Assembly: GCA_021324295.1 (NCBI GenBank)
Contig: JAJPJJ010000126.1
Location: 97,670 to 161,669 of the forward strand
DNA length: 64,000 bases
Reading direction: 5' to 3'
Source of the DNA: Bacillota bacterium
GTDB lineage: Bacteria > Sysuimicrobiota > Sysuimicrobiia > Sysuimicrobiales > Segetimicrobiaceae
Shown here one piece after another: positions 45,073 to 53,796 of the stretch. Numbering within the stretch: the first letter of the stretch is position 1; every line of letters starts with the position of its first letter. The notes under the pieces were generated by a model that worked only from the letters and a program-made list of their open reading frames with translations, had not been told where the DNA came from and did no database searches. The position numbers and the translations under genes are program-made.

Positions 45073-46209
45073 CTACGACCCCTCCGCGGGCCGCGGCTCC
45101 CGGCCCGTTTCGATGAACGTCTTCATCATCGCGAGGTCCTGGTCCATCCGCGTCTTGGGATCGGCGCCCAGCAGTTCCGCGATGGCGTGGCCGAGCGCCC
45201 CGGCCCCCGGGTTGTACGACATCCGGATCGTGACGCGGGTCCCGCCGTCCTCGTCGTCGAAGCGCACGATCCCGCTGTGCTGGATGACGGACCCGGGCAC
45301 CGTCTTCCAGGCGAGGATCTTGTTGGGGATGAACTCGGTGATCTCGGCGTCCCACTCGATGGGAACGCCGGCCGGCCCGGCCACGACCCAGTGCGACCAG
45401 TCCGGGCCGATCTGCCTCACCTCCCGCACGTGCGACATGAAGCGCGGGAAGTTCTCGTACGCGCTCCACAGCTCGAACACCCGATCCACCGGCGCGTCGA
45501 TGTGGATCGCCTTCTGGATGTCCACGGCCTTCCGTCCCGCGCCCCATCCGACGAGCCGTCTCAGCGGCAGGTTCGTCGCGCTGCGGGCCAGCAGGCCCAG
45601 GCCCGCCAGGCCGGCCGCGACGGCCGGGAGCGTGCGACGCCGGGCCCCCTGCGCGACGAGCGCGGCGCCCGCCGTGCCCGCCGCGACGCGCATCGCGGGG
45701 GGCCACACCTCTTGGAAGACGCCGCCCCCTCGCGCGCGCCGGGCCGGCTGCCCCTGCAGCCCGGGGATGTCGGCCCTGTGCTCGTGGATCTCCATCCGGT
45801 TGTCGACGCGCCGCACGCCGGGGATCGCGGAGAGGGCCGCGATCAGCGGGTCCACCTCGTGGCGCAGGATCGGCCCGGAGAGGGTCGCAACACCGTCCTC
45901 GAGCGAGACCTCCACGGAACGGGGGTGCGACACCGTGCGCGCGACGCGCTCGCGGACCCGCTGCAGCAGCGCCTCCTGCGTCTCGGGCATCCGCCGGGTG
46001 ATGCGGGAGCGCGCCTCACGCGCCAGCCCGCGCGTGCGGTTCGTAAGATCGCGCCGCGCAGCGTCGATCGCCCGCCCCGCCCTGCGGGTCCAGTGCACGA
46101 TCCGGTCCCGGATGAGCGCCCTCCGGCGCCGGCCGGCGATCGGATCGAGCACGTACATCGCGCCGGCACCGAGGCCCGCGGCACCGAGCCATGCTGCTCG
46201 CCGATCCAT
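45073..46209 (-). CDS. Membrane-anchored BON and SRPBCC (cyclase/dehydrase-like) protein
   Basis: 378 residues. A short N-terminal hydrophobic stretch (AAWLGAAGLGAGAMYVLDPI) is followed by a basic helix. Then comes a BON domain around 85-145 (VEVSLEDGVATLSGPILRHE, VRRVDNRMEIHEH) and two hydrophobic helices. The SRPBCC domain lies at 225-370 (KAIHIDAPVDRVFELWSAYE, WDAEITEFIPNKILAWKTVP). SRPBCC folds hold hydrophobic ligands, and BON domains contact membranes. This architecture recurs in stress-related loci of soil bacteria, but its function is unknown. It precedes Hsp20, in keeping with an envelope-stress role. Confidence 0.87.
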   Translation of the reverse strand: MDRRAAWLGAAGLGAGAMYVLDPIAGRRRRALIRDRIVHWTRRAGRAIDAARRDLTNRTRGLAREARSRITRRMPETQEALLQRVRERVARTVSHPRSVEVSLEDGVATLSGPILRHEVDPLIAALSAIPGVRRVDNRMEIHEHRADIPGLQGQPARRARGGGVFQEVWPPAMRVAAGTAGAALVAQGARRRTLPAVAAGLAGLGLLARSATNLPLRRLVGWGAGRKAVDIQKAIHIDAPVDRVFELWSAYENFPRFMSHVREVRQIGPDWSHWVVAGPAGVPIEWDAEITEFIPNKILAWKTVPGSVIQHSGIVRFDDEDGGTRVTIRMSYNPGAGALGHAIAELLGADPKTRMDQDLAMMKTFIETGREPRPAEGS

Positions 46210-46237
46210 GCCTCACCTCCGACCTCTCGCTCGCCGC

Positions 46238-46489
46238 TCAGTCGTACTTCGCCGCTCCCTGGTGGGCCAGATCGCTGTCCTCGAAGCGCAGCTCCGGCAC
46301 GGCCCCGAGGAGCACGGAGGTCGATTCGGCCACCCGCGCAAGACGCGAGACCTTCTCCTCGAGGCGGCGGTACCGGCGCAGCTCGATCCAGAACAGCGCG
46401 GACACGAGCGAGAGCAGGTAGAGAAGGCCCAGGCGGCTGAGCACTTCCTTCCACGGCGTGCGTGCCTTCCGAGGCAGCGATCCGACCAT
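46238..46489 (-). CDS. Small membrane protein with coiled coil
   Basis: 83 residues if started at the ATG of MVGSLPRKARTPWKEV; the track extends it by 36 residues of unlikely sequence. One membrane helix (LGLLYLLSLVSALFWIEL) is followed by a short coiled coil (RRYRRLEEKVSRLARVAEST) and an acidic tail. No family is recognised. It is the first gene of the minus-strand unit with the BON-SRPBCC protein, 28 nt before it. A clear ribosome site is lacking, so the start is uncertain. Confidence 0.6.
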   Translation of the reverse strand: MVGSLPRKARTPWKEVLSRLGLLYLLSLVSALFWIELRRYRRLEEKVSRLARVAESTSVLLGAVPELRFEDSDLAHQGAAKYD

Positions 46490-46629
46490 GGGACTCCAGT
46501 CGCCCACCGCACCGCGTGTCCGGGATAGCTCCGCCCGGACCGCGTCCGTAGACGTGCACCCGATAGGTATTTCCCCCCGGCGGACGGGGCCCGGCACCTC
46601 ATTTTCCCGGGACCGCCACCCCGGTCTCG

Positions 46630-46669
46630 CCTCGCCGCCGGCGCGGATGCGACCGCGCCGGCGGCGAGG
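46630..46669. repeat. Perfect 17-bp inverted repeat in a 510-bp gene-free region
   Basis: CCTCGCCGCCGGCGCGG and its exact complement enclose ATGCGA. It lies between divergent genes (46489 and 47000), so it is not an obvious terminator for either. No U tract follows on either side. The rest of 46490-46999 shows no convincing gene; the RND operon promoter should lie in its right part. Confidence 0.7.
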
Positions 46670-46999
46670 GAGGGGATAGCCGGGGCCCTCGTGGCGCCGC
46701 CGACCTGGAGCCCGCGGGGCGCCACGCCGGGCACCCGCCCGGGCAGCGGGGGATCGACGCAGGGGGCGGCCTCCCGGCGCGCCCGCCTGCGGACCGGGGT
46801 GGTCGTGCCTCGCCGTCGCCGCGGAAGACGAGGCCGAGCGCGGTCGTTATGCCACGCAAACGGGTGTGCCGTGCTCTCTTCCGGGAACCCCCACAGAGAC
46901 GGCACGGTCCTGCCTCGAACCAGCCGCGGTATCCGGTACCTCACTACGTCCAGCGCCTGACGCCTCCACGTCGGGGTCTGGTGAAAGCGGGTGGAACCG

Positions 47000-48370
47000 A
47001 TGGAGCCTCGTACACGAGCGGGGGCGCGACGAGCGACACGAGGTCGCGCCTTCCGCCGGATCGCCGCGGCTGCCTTGGGAGGGCTCTGCCTTGCGCTGGT
47101 CGCGTGGATGGCCTCCCGCGGCGGCACGCAGAAGCCGCAGGCGGCGTCCGTCCCTCCGCCGCCCGCCGTGGTGGTCACCCAAGCGATCCAGCACACCGTG
47201 CCCGTCTATGACGAGAGCGTCGCGCAGACCGTCGCCGCCCAGACGGTGGACCTGCGCGCGCAGGTCGGCGGCACGCTCGAGCAGGTGCTCTTCACGCAGG
47301 GCAGCGAGGTCAGGCGGGGGCAGCTGCTCTTCGTGATCGATCAGCGCCCGTACGTCGCGGCGCTCCAGTCCGCCCGGGCCCAGCTCGCCGGCGCCCAGGC
47401 CGCCCTCAGGCAGGCCCTCGGGCAGGTGCAGTTGAGGCAGGCCGAAGCCCAGCTCGCGGCTCTGCGGGCGACCCTGGTCAACGCTCAACGGCAGGTGGCC
47501 CGGGATCGCTACCTGGTGGCGCAGCAGGCGATCGCGCAGCAGCAGCTGGACAACGATACGGCGGCGGAGCAGGCCGCGGCCGCCAACGTGGCGGCCCAGC
47601 AGGCCGTGGTCAAGAACACGGCCCTGTCCACGCAGATCGGAATCGTGCAGGCCCGCGCCGCGGTGCAACAGGCGCAGGCCGCGGTCACGCAGGCGGGGCT
47701 CAACCTGACCTACACGACCGTGCGGGCCCCGATCGACGGCGTCGTGGGTCTCCTCAACGTCGACCAGGGCAACCTCGTCGCCGCGAACCAGATCCTCGCG
47801 ACGATGTCGTCTCTGGATCCGATCGTTGCCCAGTTCAACGTGAGCGAGCTCCGCCTGCGCGAGCTGCTGGCCCTCCGCCGCGCCGGCGGAGCCGACCCGC
47901 GGGCCATCGGGACGGGCGCGCCGACGTTCCAGCTCCTCCTCCCGGACGGGAGCGTCTATCCCCATCCGGGCACCTTCCGGGCCCTCAACCGCGCCGTGGA
48001 CCCCAACTCCGGGACGATCCTCGTGCAGGCGCTGTTCCCCAATCCCGAGCGGCGCCTGCGGCCGGGCATGTACGCGCGCGTGCGCGCGAAGCTCCAGGAC
48101 CAGCCGAACACGGTGCTCATCCCTCAGGCCGCCGTCCAGGAGGTGCAGGGGGTGCGGACGATCTTCGTGGTCGGGCCGGACGGCACCGTCTCGGTGCGGG
48201 CGATCACGACCGGCGGCCCGTACGGGGCCTTCTTCACCGTCCTCCAGGGGCTTCGCGCCGGCGAGCGCGTGATCGTGGAAGGCCTGCAGAAGGTCCGGCC
48301 CGGCATGCGCGTCGCCCCGATCCCGCGGCCCGCCCCCCCGCTGCCGCCGGCAGCGGGCGCCACAAAGTAG
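47000..48370 (+). CDS. RND efflux periplasmic adaptor (membrane fusion protein)
   Basis: 456 residues from the ATG of MEPRTRAGARRA; a GTG 9 nt earlier is in frame and is used by the track. There is one N-terminal anchor (AAAALGGLCLALVAWMA). A lipoyl/barrel-sandwich part (VDLRAQVGGTLEQVLFTQGS, TYTTVRAPIDGVVGLLNVDQ) surrounds a long Gln/Ala-rich alpha hairpin. The beta-barrel and membrane-proximal domains follow (PNPERRLRPGMYARVRAKL). It links the inner-membrane pump to an outer-membrane channel. The pump gene starts 14 nt later. No TolC-type gene is in the window. Confidence 0.93.
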   Translation: MEPRTRAGARRATRGRAFRRIAAAALGGLCLALVAWMASRGGTQKPQAASVPPPPAVVVTQAIQHTVPVYDESVAQTVAAQTVDLRAQVGGTLEQVLFTQGSEVRRGQLLFVIDQRPYVAALQSARAQLAGAQAALRQALGQVQLRQAEAQLAALRATLVNAQRQVARDRYLVAQQAIAQQQLDNDTAAEQAAAANVAAQQAVVKNTALSTQIGIVQARAAVQQAQAAVTQAGLNLTYTTVRAPIDGVVGLLNVDQGNLVAANQILATMSSLDPIVAQFNVSELRLRELLALRRAGGADPRAIGTGAPTFQLLLPDGSVYPHPGTFRALNRAVDPNSGTILVQALFPNPERRLRPGMYARVRAKLQDQPNTVLIPQAAVQEVQGVRTIFVVGPDGTVSVRAITTGGPYGAFFTVLQGLRAGERVIVEGLQKVRPGMRVAPIPRPAPPLPPAAGATK

Positions 48371-48384
48371 GCAGGGGACCGGCC

Positions 48385-51300
48385 GTGCTGAGCCAGTTCT
48401 TCATTCATCGCCCGAACTTCGCGATCGCGATCTCGGTGCTGATCGTCCTGCTCGGCGCGCTGTCGTACGCCTCGCTGCCGCGGGAGCAGTACCCGAATAT
48501 CGCCCTCCCCACGGTCACCGTGTCCACGACGTACGTCGGCGCGAGCGCCGAGGTCGTCGCGCAGAACGTCGCCGTGCCGATCGAAGAGGCGATGAGCGGC
48601 GCCTCGAACATGCTCTACATGCAGTCGCGGAGCACGTCCGCGGGACAGTACGCGCTCACGGTCACGTTCGCGCTGGGCACGGACCCGGACATCGACGCGG
48701 TGCAGGTGCAGAACCGCGTGAGCGCCGCCGCCGGCAACCTCCCCGCCGCCGTGAACAACTTCGGCATCACGGTGCGCAAGGCGTCCCCCAACTTCTTGAT
48801 GGGCGTCGCGCTCTACTCTCCGCAGGACAGCTACGATCCCACGTTCCTCGCCAACTACGCGCTCATCCACGTCGTGGACCCCCTCCTGCGCGTGCCGGGG
48901 ATCGGCGACGATCTCGTGTTCCCCAACCGGAGCTACGCGATCCGGGCGTGGCTGCGCCCGGACGCGCTGGCGGCCCTCCACCTGACGGCGGGCGACGTCG
49001 CCAACGCCATCGGCGCGCAGAACCTGGTGGCCCCGACGGGGACCCTGGGCCAGCCTCCCGCGAGCCCGCACACGCCGTTCCAGTACACCGTCACCGCCCG
49101 GGGGCAGCTCACCGATCCCAGCCAGTTCAATCGGATCGTCGTCCGGACGCTCCCGGACGGGAGCGTGGTCCGGCTCCAGGATGTCGCGCGCACCGAGCTG
49201 GGGGCGCAGGACTACGGCACGTACGGCGTTCGCAACGGCCACCCCGCGGCCGTGATCGTCTTGCTCCAGGCCCCCGGGTCGAACGCGCTCCAGGCGTCGC
49301 GGGCCGTGCGGGCGACGATGGCGGGCTTGGCCCAATCCTTCCCGCCCGGCCTCACCTACGACATCGTGTTCGACACCACGCTCTTCATCAACGCCGCGCT
49401 GACGGAAGTGACGAGGACGTTGGGGATCGCGTTCCTGCTGGTCCTCCTGGTTGTGTTCGTCTTCCTGGGCAGCGCCCGGGCCACCCTCATCCCGTTGCTC
49501 GCGATTCCCGTGTCCCTCATCGGCACGTTCGCAGCCTTCCAGGCGCTCGGCTTCACGATCAACATCCTCACCATGTTCGCGATGGTCCTGGCGATCGGCC
49601 TCGTGGTGGACGACGCGATCGTCGTGGTCGAGGCGGTCGAACGCCACATCGAGGACGGCCTGAGCCCGGTGGCCGCCGCGGAGGCGGCGATGCGCCAGGT
49701 GCAGGGACCGGTCATCGCGATCGCGCTGGTCCTCGACGCGGTCTTCGTCCCCACCGCCTTCATCGGGGGCATCAGCGGTCAGCTCTACCGGCAGTTTGCG
49801 TTGACCCTCGCCGCCTCCGTGACCATCTCGGCCCTCGTCGCGCTCACCCTCACGCCGGCGCTGTGCGGTTTGCTGCTCGGGTCGCGCACCGGCCGGCGGG
49901 GCGTGCTCGCCCCGCTGCTCGGGGGGTTCGACACCGCGTTCAGGCGGACCACGGACGCCTACATCCGGGGCCTGGTGCGCTGCCTCCGGGCGCGCTGGCT
50001 CATGCTCGGCGGGCTCGCGGCGATCGCGCTGATCGCGTTTCAGCTCCTGAGAGTCATCCCGTCGACGTTCGTACCGCTCGAGGACCAGGGGTTCTTCGTG
50101 GCGGCGTTCCGGCTACCCGATGGGGCGTCGCAGGAACGTGCCCAGGCGGTGGAGGCCAAGGCCACCCGGTTCCTGCTTCGCCTCCCCGGCGTGGCGGGCG
50201 TCACCACGGTCGGAGGGTACGACATCCTCACCCAATCGATCAACTCGAACACGTTCGCCATGTTCGTCGTCTTACGGCCGTGGGACGAGCGGAGGTCGCA
50301 CGAGACGCAGCTCTTCGCGCTCCTGGGGCGTGCCAACCGCGAGTTCGCCGGCTACCCCGAGGCCCTCGGCTTCGCGTTTCCCCTGCCGGCGCTCCCGGGC
50401 GTGGGCGCCGTCAACGGGTTCCAACTCATGATCGAAGATCGGAACGGCACAGGACAGGCCGACGCGCTCGCGCGGGTCGTGCAGGAGGTGATGGGCGCGG
50501 CCAGCACGCATCGCGAGGTGGCCGGCCTCTCGACCGGGTTCAGCACATCGGTCCCCCAGTTCAACGTGGTCCTGAACCGGGACAAGGCCGGGACCCTCGG
50601 GGTGCCGGTGGACAGCATCTTCCAAAACCTGTCGGCCTACCTCGGCGGCCTGCCGGTCAACAACGTCACCCTCTTCGGCCGGGTGTACAAGGCGATGATC
50701 CAGGCCGAGCCCCAGTACCGGATGACCCCCGCCAGCATCGGCGGGATCTTCGTCCGGAGCAGCGGCGGCGCGATGGTGCCCCTGAGCACGCTGGCCTCGG
50801 TCGTCCCCGCCACGGGGCCGTCGCTCATCCCCCGCTACAACGGCTACTACGCGGCCGAGGTGGATGGGCAGGCCCCGTTCGGCGCCAGCTCGAGGACCGC
50901 CATCAGCGCGATGGAGCAGGTGGCCAAGGCCACGCTCCCGGCCGGGTACGGATATGAGTGGACCGGGCTCGCGCTGCAGGAGAAGGAGGCCGGCGCGGCG
51001 CAATCCCTGGTCTTCGCGCTCGCCCTCGCGCTGGTCTTTCTGCTGCTGGTCGCCCTCTACGAGAGCTGGACGATCCCCCTCAGCGTCGTCCTGGGGGTGC
51101 CGCTCGCGGCGTTCGGCTCGCTGCTGGCCGTCTTCCTGCGCGGGATGCTCCTCCGCGACGTCCTGAGCGACGTGTACGTGCAGATCGGCCTCGTGACGCT
51201 CGTCGGGCTCGCGGCCAAGAACGCGATCCTGATCGTGGAGTTCGCCAAGGCGCAGCACGAGCGCGAGGGGCTGCCGGTCGTGGACGCCGCCCTCGCCGGG

Positions 51301-51522
51301 GCGAGGCTGCGCTTCCGCCCGATTCTCATGACGTCGCTCGCGTTCATCTTCGGGACCCTCCCGCTCGCGTTCGCCGCGGGGGCGGGGGCCAACTCCCGGC
51401 ACTCCCTCGGCACGGGAGTGGTGGGCGGGATGACCGTCGCCACCGCGCTGGGCGTCTTCTTCATCCCCGTCCTCTACGTGAGCCTCGCCGGACGGCGGGG
51501 GGCGCGCGGGGACACGAGATAG
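48385..51522 (+). CDS. RND efflux pump permease (HAE-1/AcrB family)
   Basis: 1045 residues, full length. The start FFIHRPNFAIAISVLIVLLG is the first membrane helix of the family, and SLPREQYPNIALPTVTVSTT follows. The proton relay is present in TM4 as GLVVDDAIVVVEAVER and in TM10 as AKNAILIVEFAKAQHEREGL. AFIGGISGQLYRQFALTLA fits the conserved region C. Such pumps expel hydrophobic compounds using the proton gradient. It follows its adaptor closely. Its partner outer-membrane channel must be encoded elsewhere. Confidence 0.96.
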   Translation: MLSQFFIHRPNFAIAISVLIVLLGALSYASLPREQYPNIALPTVTVSTTYVGASAEVVAQNVAVPIEEAMSGASNMLYMQSRSTSAGQYALTVTFALGTDPDIDAVQVQNRVSAAAGNLPAAVNNFGITVRKASPNFLMGVALYSPQDSYDPTFLANYALIHVVDPLLRVPGIGDDLVFPNRSYAIRAWLRPDALAALHLTAGDVANAIGAQNLVAPTGTLGQPPASPHTPFQYTVTARGQLTDPSQFNRIVVRTLPDGSVVRLQDVARTELGAQDYGTYGVRNGHPAAVIVLLQAPGSNALQASRAVRATMAGLAQSFPPGLTYDIVFDTTLFINAALTEVTRTLGIAFLLVLLVVFVFLGSARATLIPLLAIPVSLIGTFAAFQALGFTINILTMFAMVLAIGLVVDDAIVVVEAVERHIEDGLSPVAAAEAAMRQVQGPVIAIALVLDAVFVPTAFIGGISGQLYRQFALTLAASVTISALVALTLTPALCGLLLGSRTGRRGVLAPLLGGFDTAFRRTTDAYIRGLVRCLRARWLMLGGLAAIALIAFQLLRVIPSTFVPLEDQGFFVAAFRLPDGASQERAQAVEAKATRFLLRLPGVAGVTTVGGYDILTQSINSNTFAMFVVLRPWDERRSHETQLFALLGRANREFAGYPEALGFAFPLPALPGVGAVNGFQLMIEDRNGTGQADALARVVQEVMGAASTHREVAGLSTGFSTSVPQFNVVLNRDKAGTLGVPVDSIFQNLSAYLGGLPVNNVTLFGRVYKAMIQAEPQYRMTPASIGGIFVRSSGGAMVPLSTLASVVPATGPSLIPRYNGYYAAEVDGQAPFGASSRTAISAMEQVAKATLPAGYGYEWTGLALQEKEAGAAQSLVFALALALVFLLLVALYESWTIPLSVVLGVPLAAFGSLLAVFLRGMLLRDVLSDVYVQIGLVTLVGLAAKNAILIVEFAKAQHEREGLPVVDAALAGARLRFRPILMTSLAFIFGTLPLAFAAGAGANSRHSLGTGVVGGMTVATALGVFFIPVLYVSLAGRRGARGDTR

Positions 51523-51579
51523 CGACCGCTCTGTGGAGGCCCAGCGCCCGTCGCGTGGTGCGTATCGCCTGAACTCGAG

Positions 51580-51821
51580 ATGCACCCGGAATCGATCCGG
51601 GTCGCACGCCGGCTCGCTCGGAACGCCGCAGAGCTGGCGGGCGCTTCGCGGGACGCCGCGCGGCGGGGGAGCAGCCTGTGCTGCTGGACCTCACCGGGGT
51701 TGCGTATCTGGATGCGAGCGGCACCCACGCGCTCGAGGGCTTCCAGGCGCGGCGCGCCGGCAGGCTCGTGATCGCGGGATCACGACGGACGGCCCATCGG
51801 GTGCTGGAGATCGTCCCGCCT
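51580..51821 (+). pseudogene. Deletion-fused relic of an anti-sigma factor / STAS gene pair
   Basis: The first 80 bases read HPESIRVARRLARNAAELAG, matching PESIRAARRLVRAAAELAG in the intact anti-sigma gene at 52784. The next bases, in another frame, read QPVLLDLTGVAYLDASGTHA, EGFQARRAGRLVIAGSRRTA and HRVLEIV, matching the C-terminal half of the intact STAS gene at 53225. About 0.6 kb that separates these parts in the intact pair is missing. So one internal deletion appears to have joined the start of one gene to the end of the next. It is not expected to make a functional protein. Confidence 0.75.
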
Positions 51822-51947
51822 TGCGCATCTCGACGTAGACGTGGAGGTTCGTCGGGGGCAGGATCCCGAGGCCCTGGACGGTCATCACGGCCACGATCGC
51901 CGGCGCCGGGGGGGTTGGCCAGCCCCGGGGTGCACCCGTTGATGTCG

Positions 51948-52210
51948 CTACAGCCGCCGGTACACCTGGCCGCGCGGACCGATGTCCCTCGGGTTCACCA
52001 CCTGCGCCGCGTCATCGATGGTGAAGACCAGCCGGTAGCCGCCGACTCAGGCCGCGCGGCGCCCGGGCAGGTTCGCGAGCGGCTTCGTGTGCGGCCATAC
52101 GGGTCCACGAAGATCTGGTCGATCCGTCTGGCAATTCGTTTCTGGTCATCGCGTGCGCGCCGCTTCACGTAGTGCGCCGCCTGCCTGCTCAGCTCGATGC
52201 GATACGTCAC
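51948..52210 (-). pseudogene. Broken RelE/ParE-family toxin
   Basis: It begins GTG, overlapping the antitoxin stop, with MTYRIELSRQAAHYVKRRAR, a typical RelE start. After FVDPYG one base appears lost. In the next frame the expected HTKPLANLPGRRA follows, then a TGA where an Arg codon is expected, then GGYRLVFTIDDAAQVVNPRD and a terminal YRRL stop. One frameshift and one nonsense change inactivate it. The ORF track shows only the 71-aa first part. RelE toxins cleave mRNA at the ribosome. Confidence 0.75.
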
Positions 52211-52418
52211 AGGTCGAGGTCGCGCCGCAACTCATCCCAGGGCACAGTGTCGCCACGCCGGATCTCCTCCTCCCCTTGGAGGACAAGGTTGCGCTCTTCA
52301 TCGGTGAGCGTCTCGCTCTCCTGCTGGAGCCAGCGGGCATACTCCAACAGCTCGGCGGCCGCATCGTCGCTCAACGTGTCCACCAGCCTTCGCAGTTCTT
52401 CCTTTGTCGTCGTGTCAT
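52207..52418 (-). pseudogene. RelE-module antitoxin, probably with damaged start
   Basis: The frame reads TTTKEELRRLVDTLSDDAAA, LLEYARWLQQESETLTDEER and ends WDELRRDLDL, a familiar antitoxin pattern for RelE partners. The ATG that follows GAGGGGG (52418) is one base out of frame and hits a stop after 15 codons. The open frame has only a distant TTG (52467) as a start. So a one-base change just after the start codon is likely. Its partner toxin is also broken, as expected if the antitoxin decayed after the toxin. Confidence 0.55.
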
Positions 52419-52783
52419 CCCCCTCGCCCGTACCGGTGCCGGCGCGCTGGAAGCGCTCGCAAGACAACTGTTCCCTGTGCGGTCTTAGCACGACGCAGGT
52501 TGCCGTGGACGGGGTCCTTGGACGCGTTACGCCCGCCTCTGTTCGAGGCTCGGCATGCCCCGTCCCCGAGCCGGCCTGCCAACCTCCCGATCGAGCGGAT
52601 CTCGGCCCGCGGCGATCCAGCATGCAGGTGGCCGCGTTCGCGCGTCCCATCCGCCGCGCGGGGCGCCGGCGACCTCAGGGGCGCGCTGAGCGCGTCTGAT
52701 CCTCACGCCACCCGTTTGAGGCGGCGCGGTGGGTAAAACGGCCGTGTGGAGCGGAGCATTGGGGAGCGGAGGCCGACGGCGCC
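52419..52783. other. Gene-free gap between the broken toxin module and the anti-sigma gene
   Basis: 365 bases without a believable gene on either strand. The ORFs drawn here read as shadows. It should contain the promoter of the anti-sigma/STAS pair, but no clear boxes were found. Confidence 0.45.
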
Positions 52784-53200
52784 GTGACCTGGTCGGTATC
52801 GCTGGAGCTGGAGATCGAGCCGGAATCGATCCGGGCCGCGCGGCGGCTCGTTCGGGCCGCGGCCGAGCTGGCGGGCGCTCCGGCGGACGAGGCGGGGGAG
52901 ATCGAGATAGCGGCGGGCGAGGGGCTCGCGCACGCCTACCGCCGCGCGTGCCACACCGGTGCCCGCCCCGTCCAGGTGCAGATGGAGTTCGACGGGGTCG
53001 ACTTCTCGATCACGATCCACGATCAGGACGTTGGCCCGGCCCCTCCCGCTCCGCCCGCCACGCCGCCGCCGAGGACCGATCCCCAGGGACTCGGCCTGTA
53101 CGTCATGAGCCGGATGATGGACGCGTTCGAGGTGCTGATGGACGCTCACGGACGCGGAGCCGCCGTGCGCATGGTGAAGCGCGTCCATGCGGCACCGTAA
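52784..53200 (+). CDS. RsbW/SpoIIAB-like anti-sigma factor (HATPase_c_2)
   Basis: 138 residues from a GTG. The fold is that of a small serine-kinase ATPase: LEIEPESIRAARRLVRAAAE, the N-box region EIEIAAGEGLAHAYRRAC, FSITIHDQDVGPA for the G1 box and PQGLGLYVMSRMMDAFEVL for the G2 box. The N-box Asn, normally in A-x-x-N-A, appears as His, and a Pro-rich insert lies between G1 and G2. It would bind a sigma factor and phosphorylate its STAS partner, whose gene follows 24 nt later. The changed N-box could mean binding without strong kinase activity. Confidence 0.82.
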   Translation: MTWSVSLELEIEPESIRAARRLVRAAAELAGAPADEAGEIEIAAGEGLAHAYRRACHTGARPVQVQMEFDGVDFSITIHDQDVGPAPPAPPATPPPRTDPQGLGLYVMSRMMDAFEVLMDAHGRGAAVRMVKRVHAAP

Positions 53201-53224
53201 GTGCCCCACAGGAGGAGCGAGACG

Positions 53225-53677
53225 ATGACGCGGAGCTGGTCCACCGCTCACGTTGCGCCGCCATCGCTGCACGTGGCCGAGGGTCTGCGCGCCGCGGGCG
53301 GCGGCGGATCGATGGTCCTGCAGGGTCCGGCATCGGGCCTGCCGCTCGACTGTGCCGTAGAGCGGTTGCCGGACGCCGCGCTGGTGCGCGTCCGCGGCGA
53401 GGTGGACCTCCTGACCGCTCCCATCCTCCGCAGATGCCTCGACGAGGCGGCGCGCCACGACGAGCCGGTGTTGCTCGATCTCACTGCGGTCGAGTATCTG
53501 GATGCCAGCGGCATCCACGTCCTCGAAGGCTTTCACGCGCGGCACACCGGGCGGTTCGTCATCGCCGGATCACGGCGGCCGGTCCACCGGGTCCTGGAGA
53601 TCGTCAAGCTCCACGAGGTGGTCCCCATGTTCCCGACGGTCGAGCTGGCGCTGGAGTACATCCGGGCCCACGGCTGA
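53225..53677 (+). CDS. STAS-domain anti-sigma factor antagonist
   Basis: 150 residues from the ATG with AGGAGGAG upstream; the track start at 53201 is a GTG without a ribosome site. A roughly 45-residue N-terminal extension precedes the STAS domain: ALVRVRGEVDLLTAPILRRC, then the phospho-Ser site VEYLDASGIHVLEGF, and FVIAGSRRPVHRVLEIVKLH. In partner switching the dephosphorylated form captures the anti-sigma factor and frees sigma. Its partner is the gene just upstream. A relic of a second copy of the pair sits 1.2 kb upstream. Confidence 0.87.
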   Translation: MTRSWSTAHVAPPSLHVAEGLRAAGGGGSMVLQGPASGLPLDCAVERLPDAALVRVRGEVDLLTAPILRRCLDEAARHDEPVLLDLTAVEYLDASGIHVLEGFHARHTGRFVIAGSRRPVHRVLEIVKLHEVVPMFPTVELALEYIRAHG

Positions 53678-53796
53678 CGGGGGATCGGCCGCTCGCGGCG
53701 CCGCCTGTCCTCCGCCCGCAGTCGGCACCTTGGCACCGTCCGGACCGAGCGCGCCGGCCGTCTGTGGATGAGGGTTCCGGCCGGCTCGGCGGCCGC

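Noticed and set aside
46599-46859. 86-aa minus-strand ORF
   Set aside because: Pro/Arg/Gly-rich composition, no ribosome site and it spans the 17-bp hairpin.
51822-51894. Minus-strand frame reading MTVQGLGILPPTNLHVYVEMRK
   Set aside because: Looks protein-like and could be one more remnant, but I cannot name a family and it runs into the anti-sigma/STAS relic.
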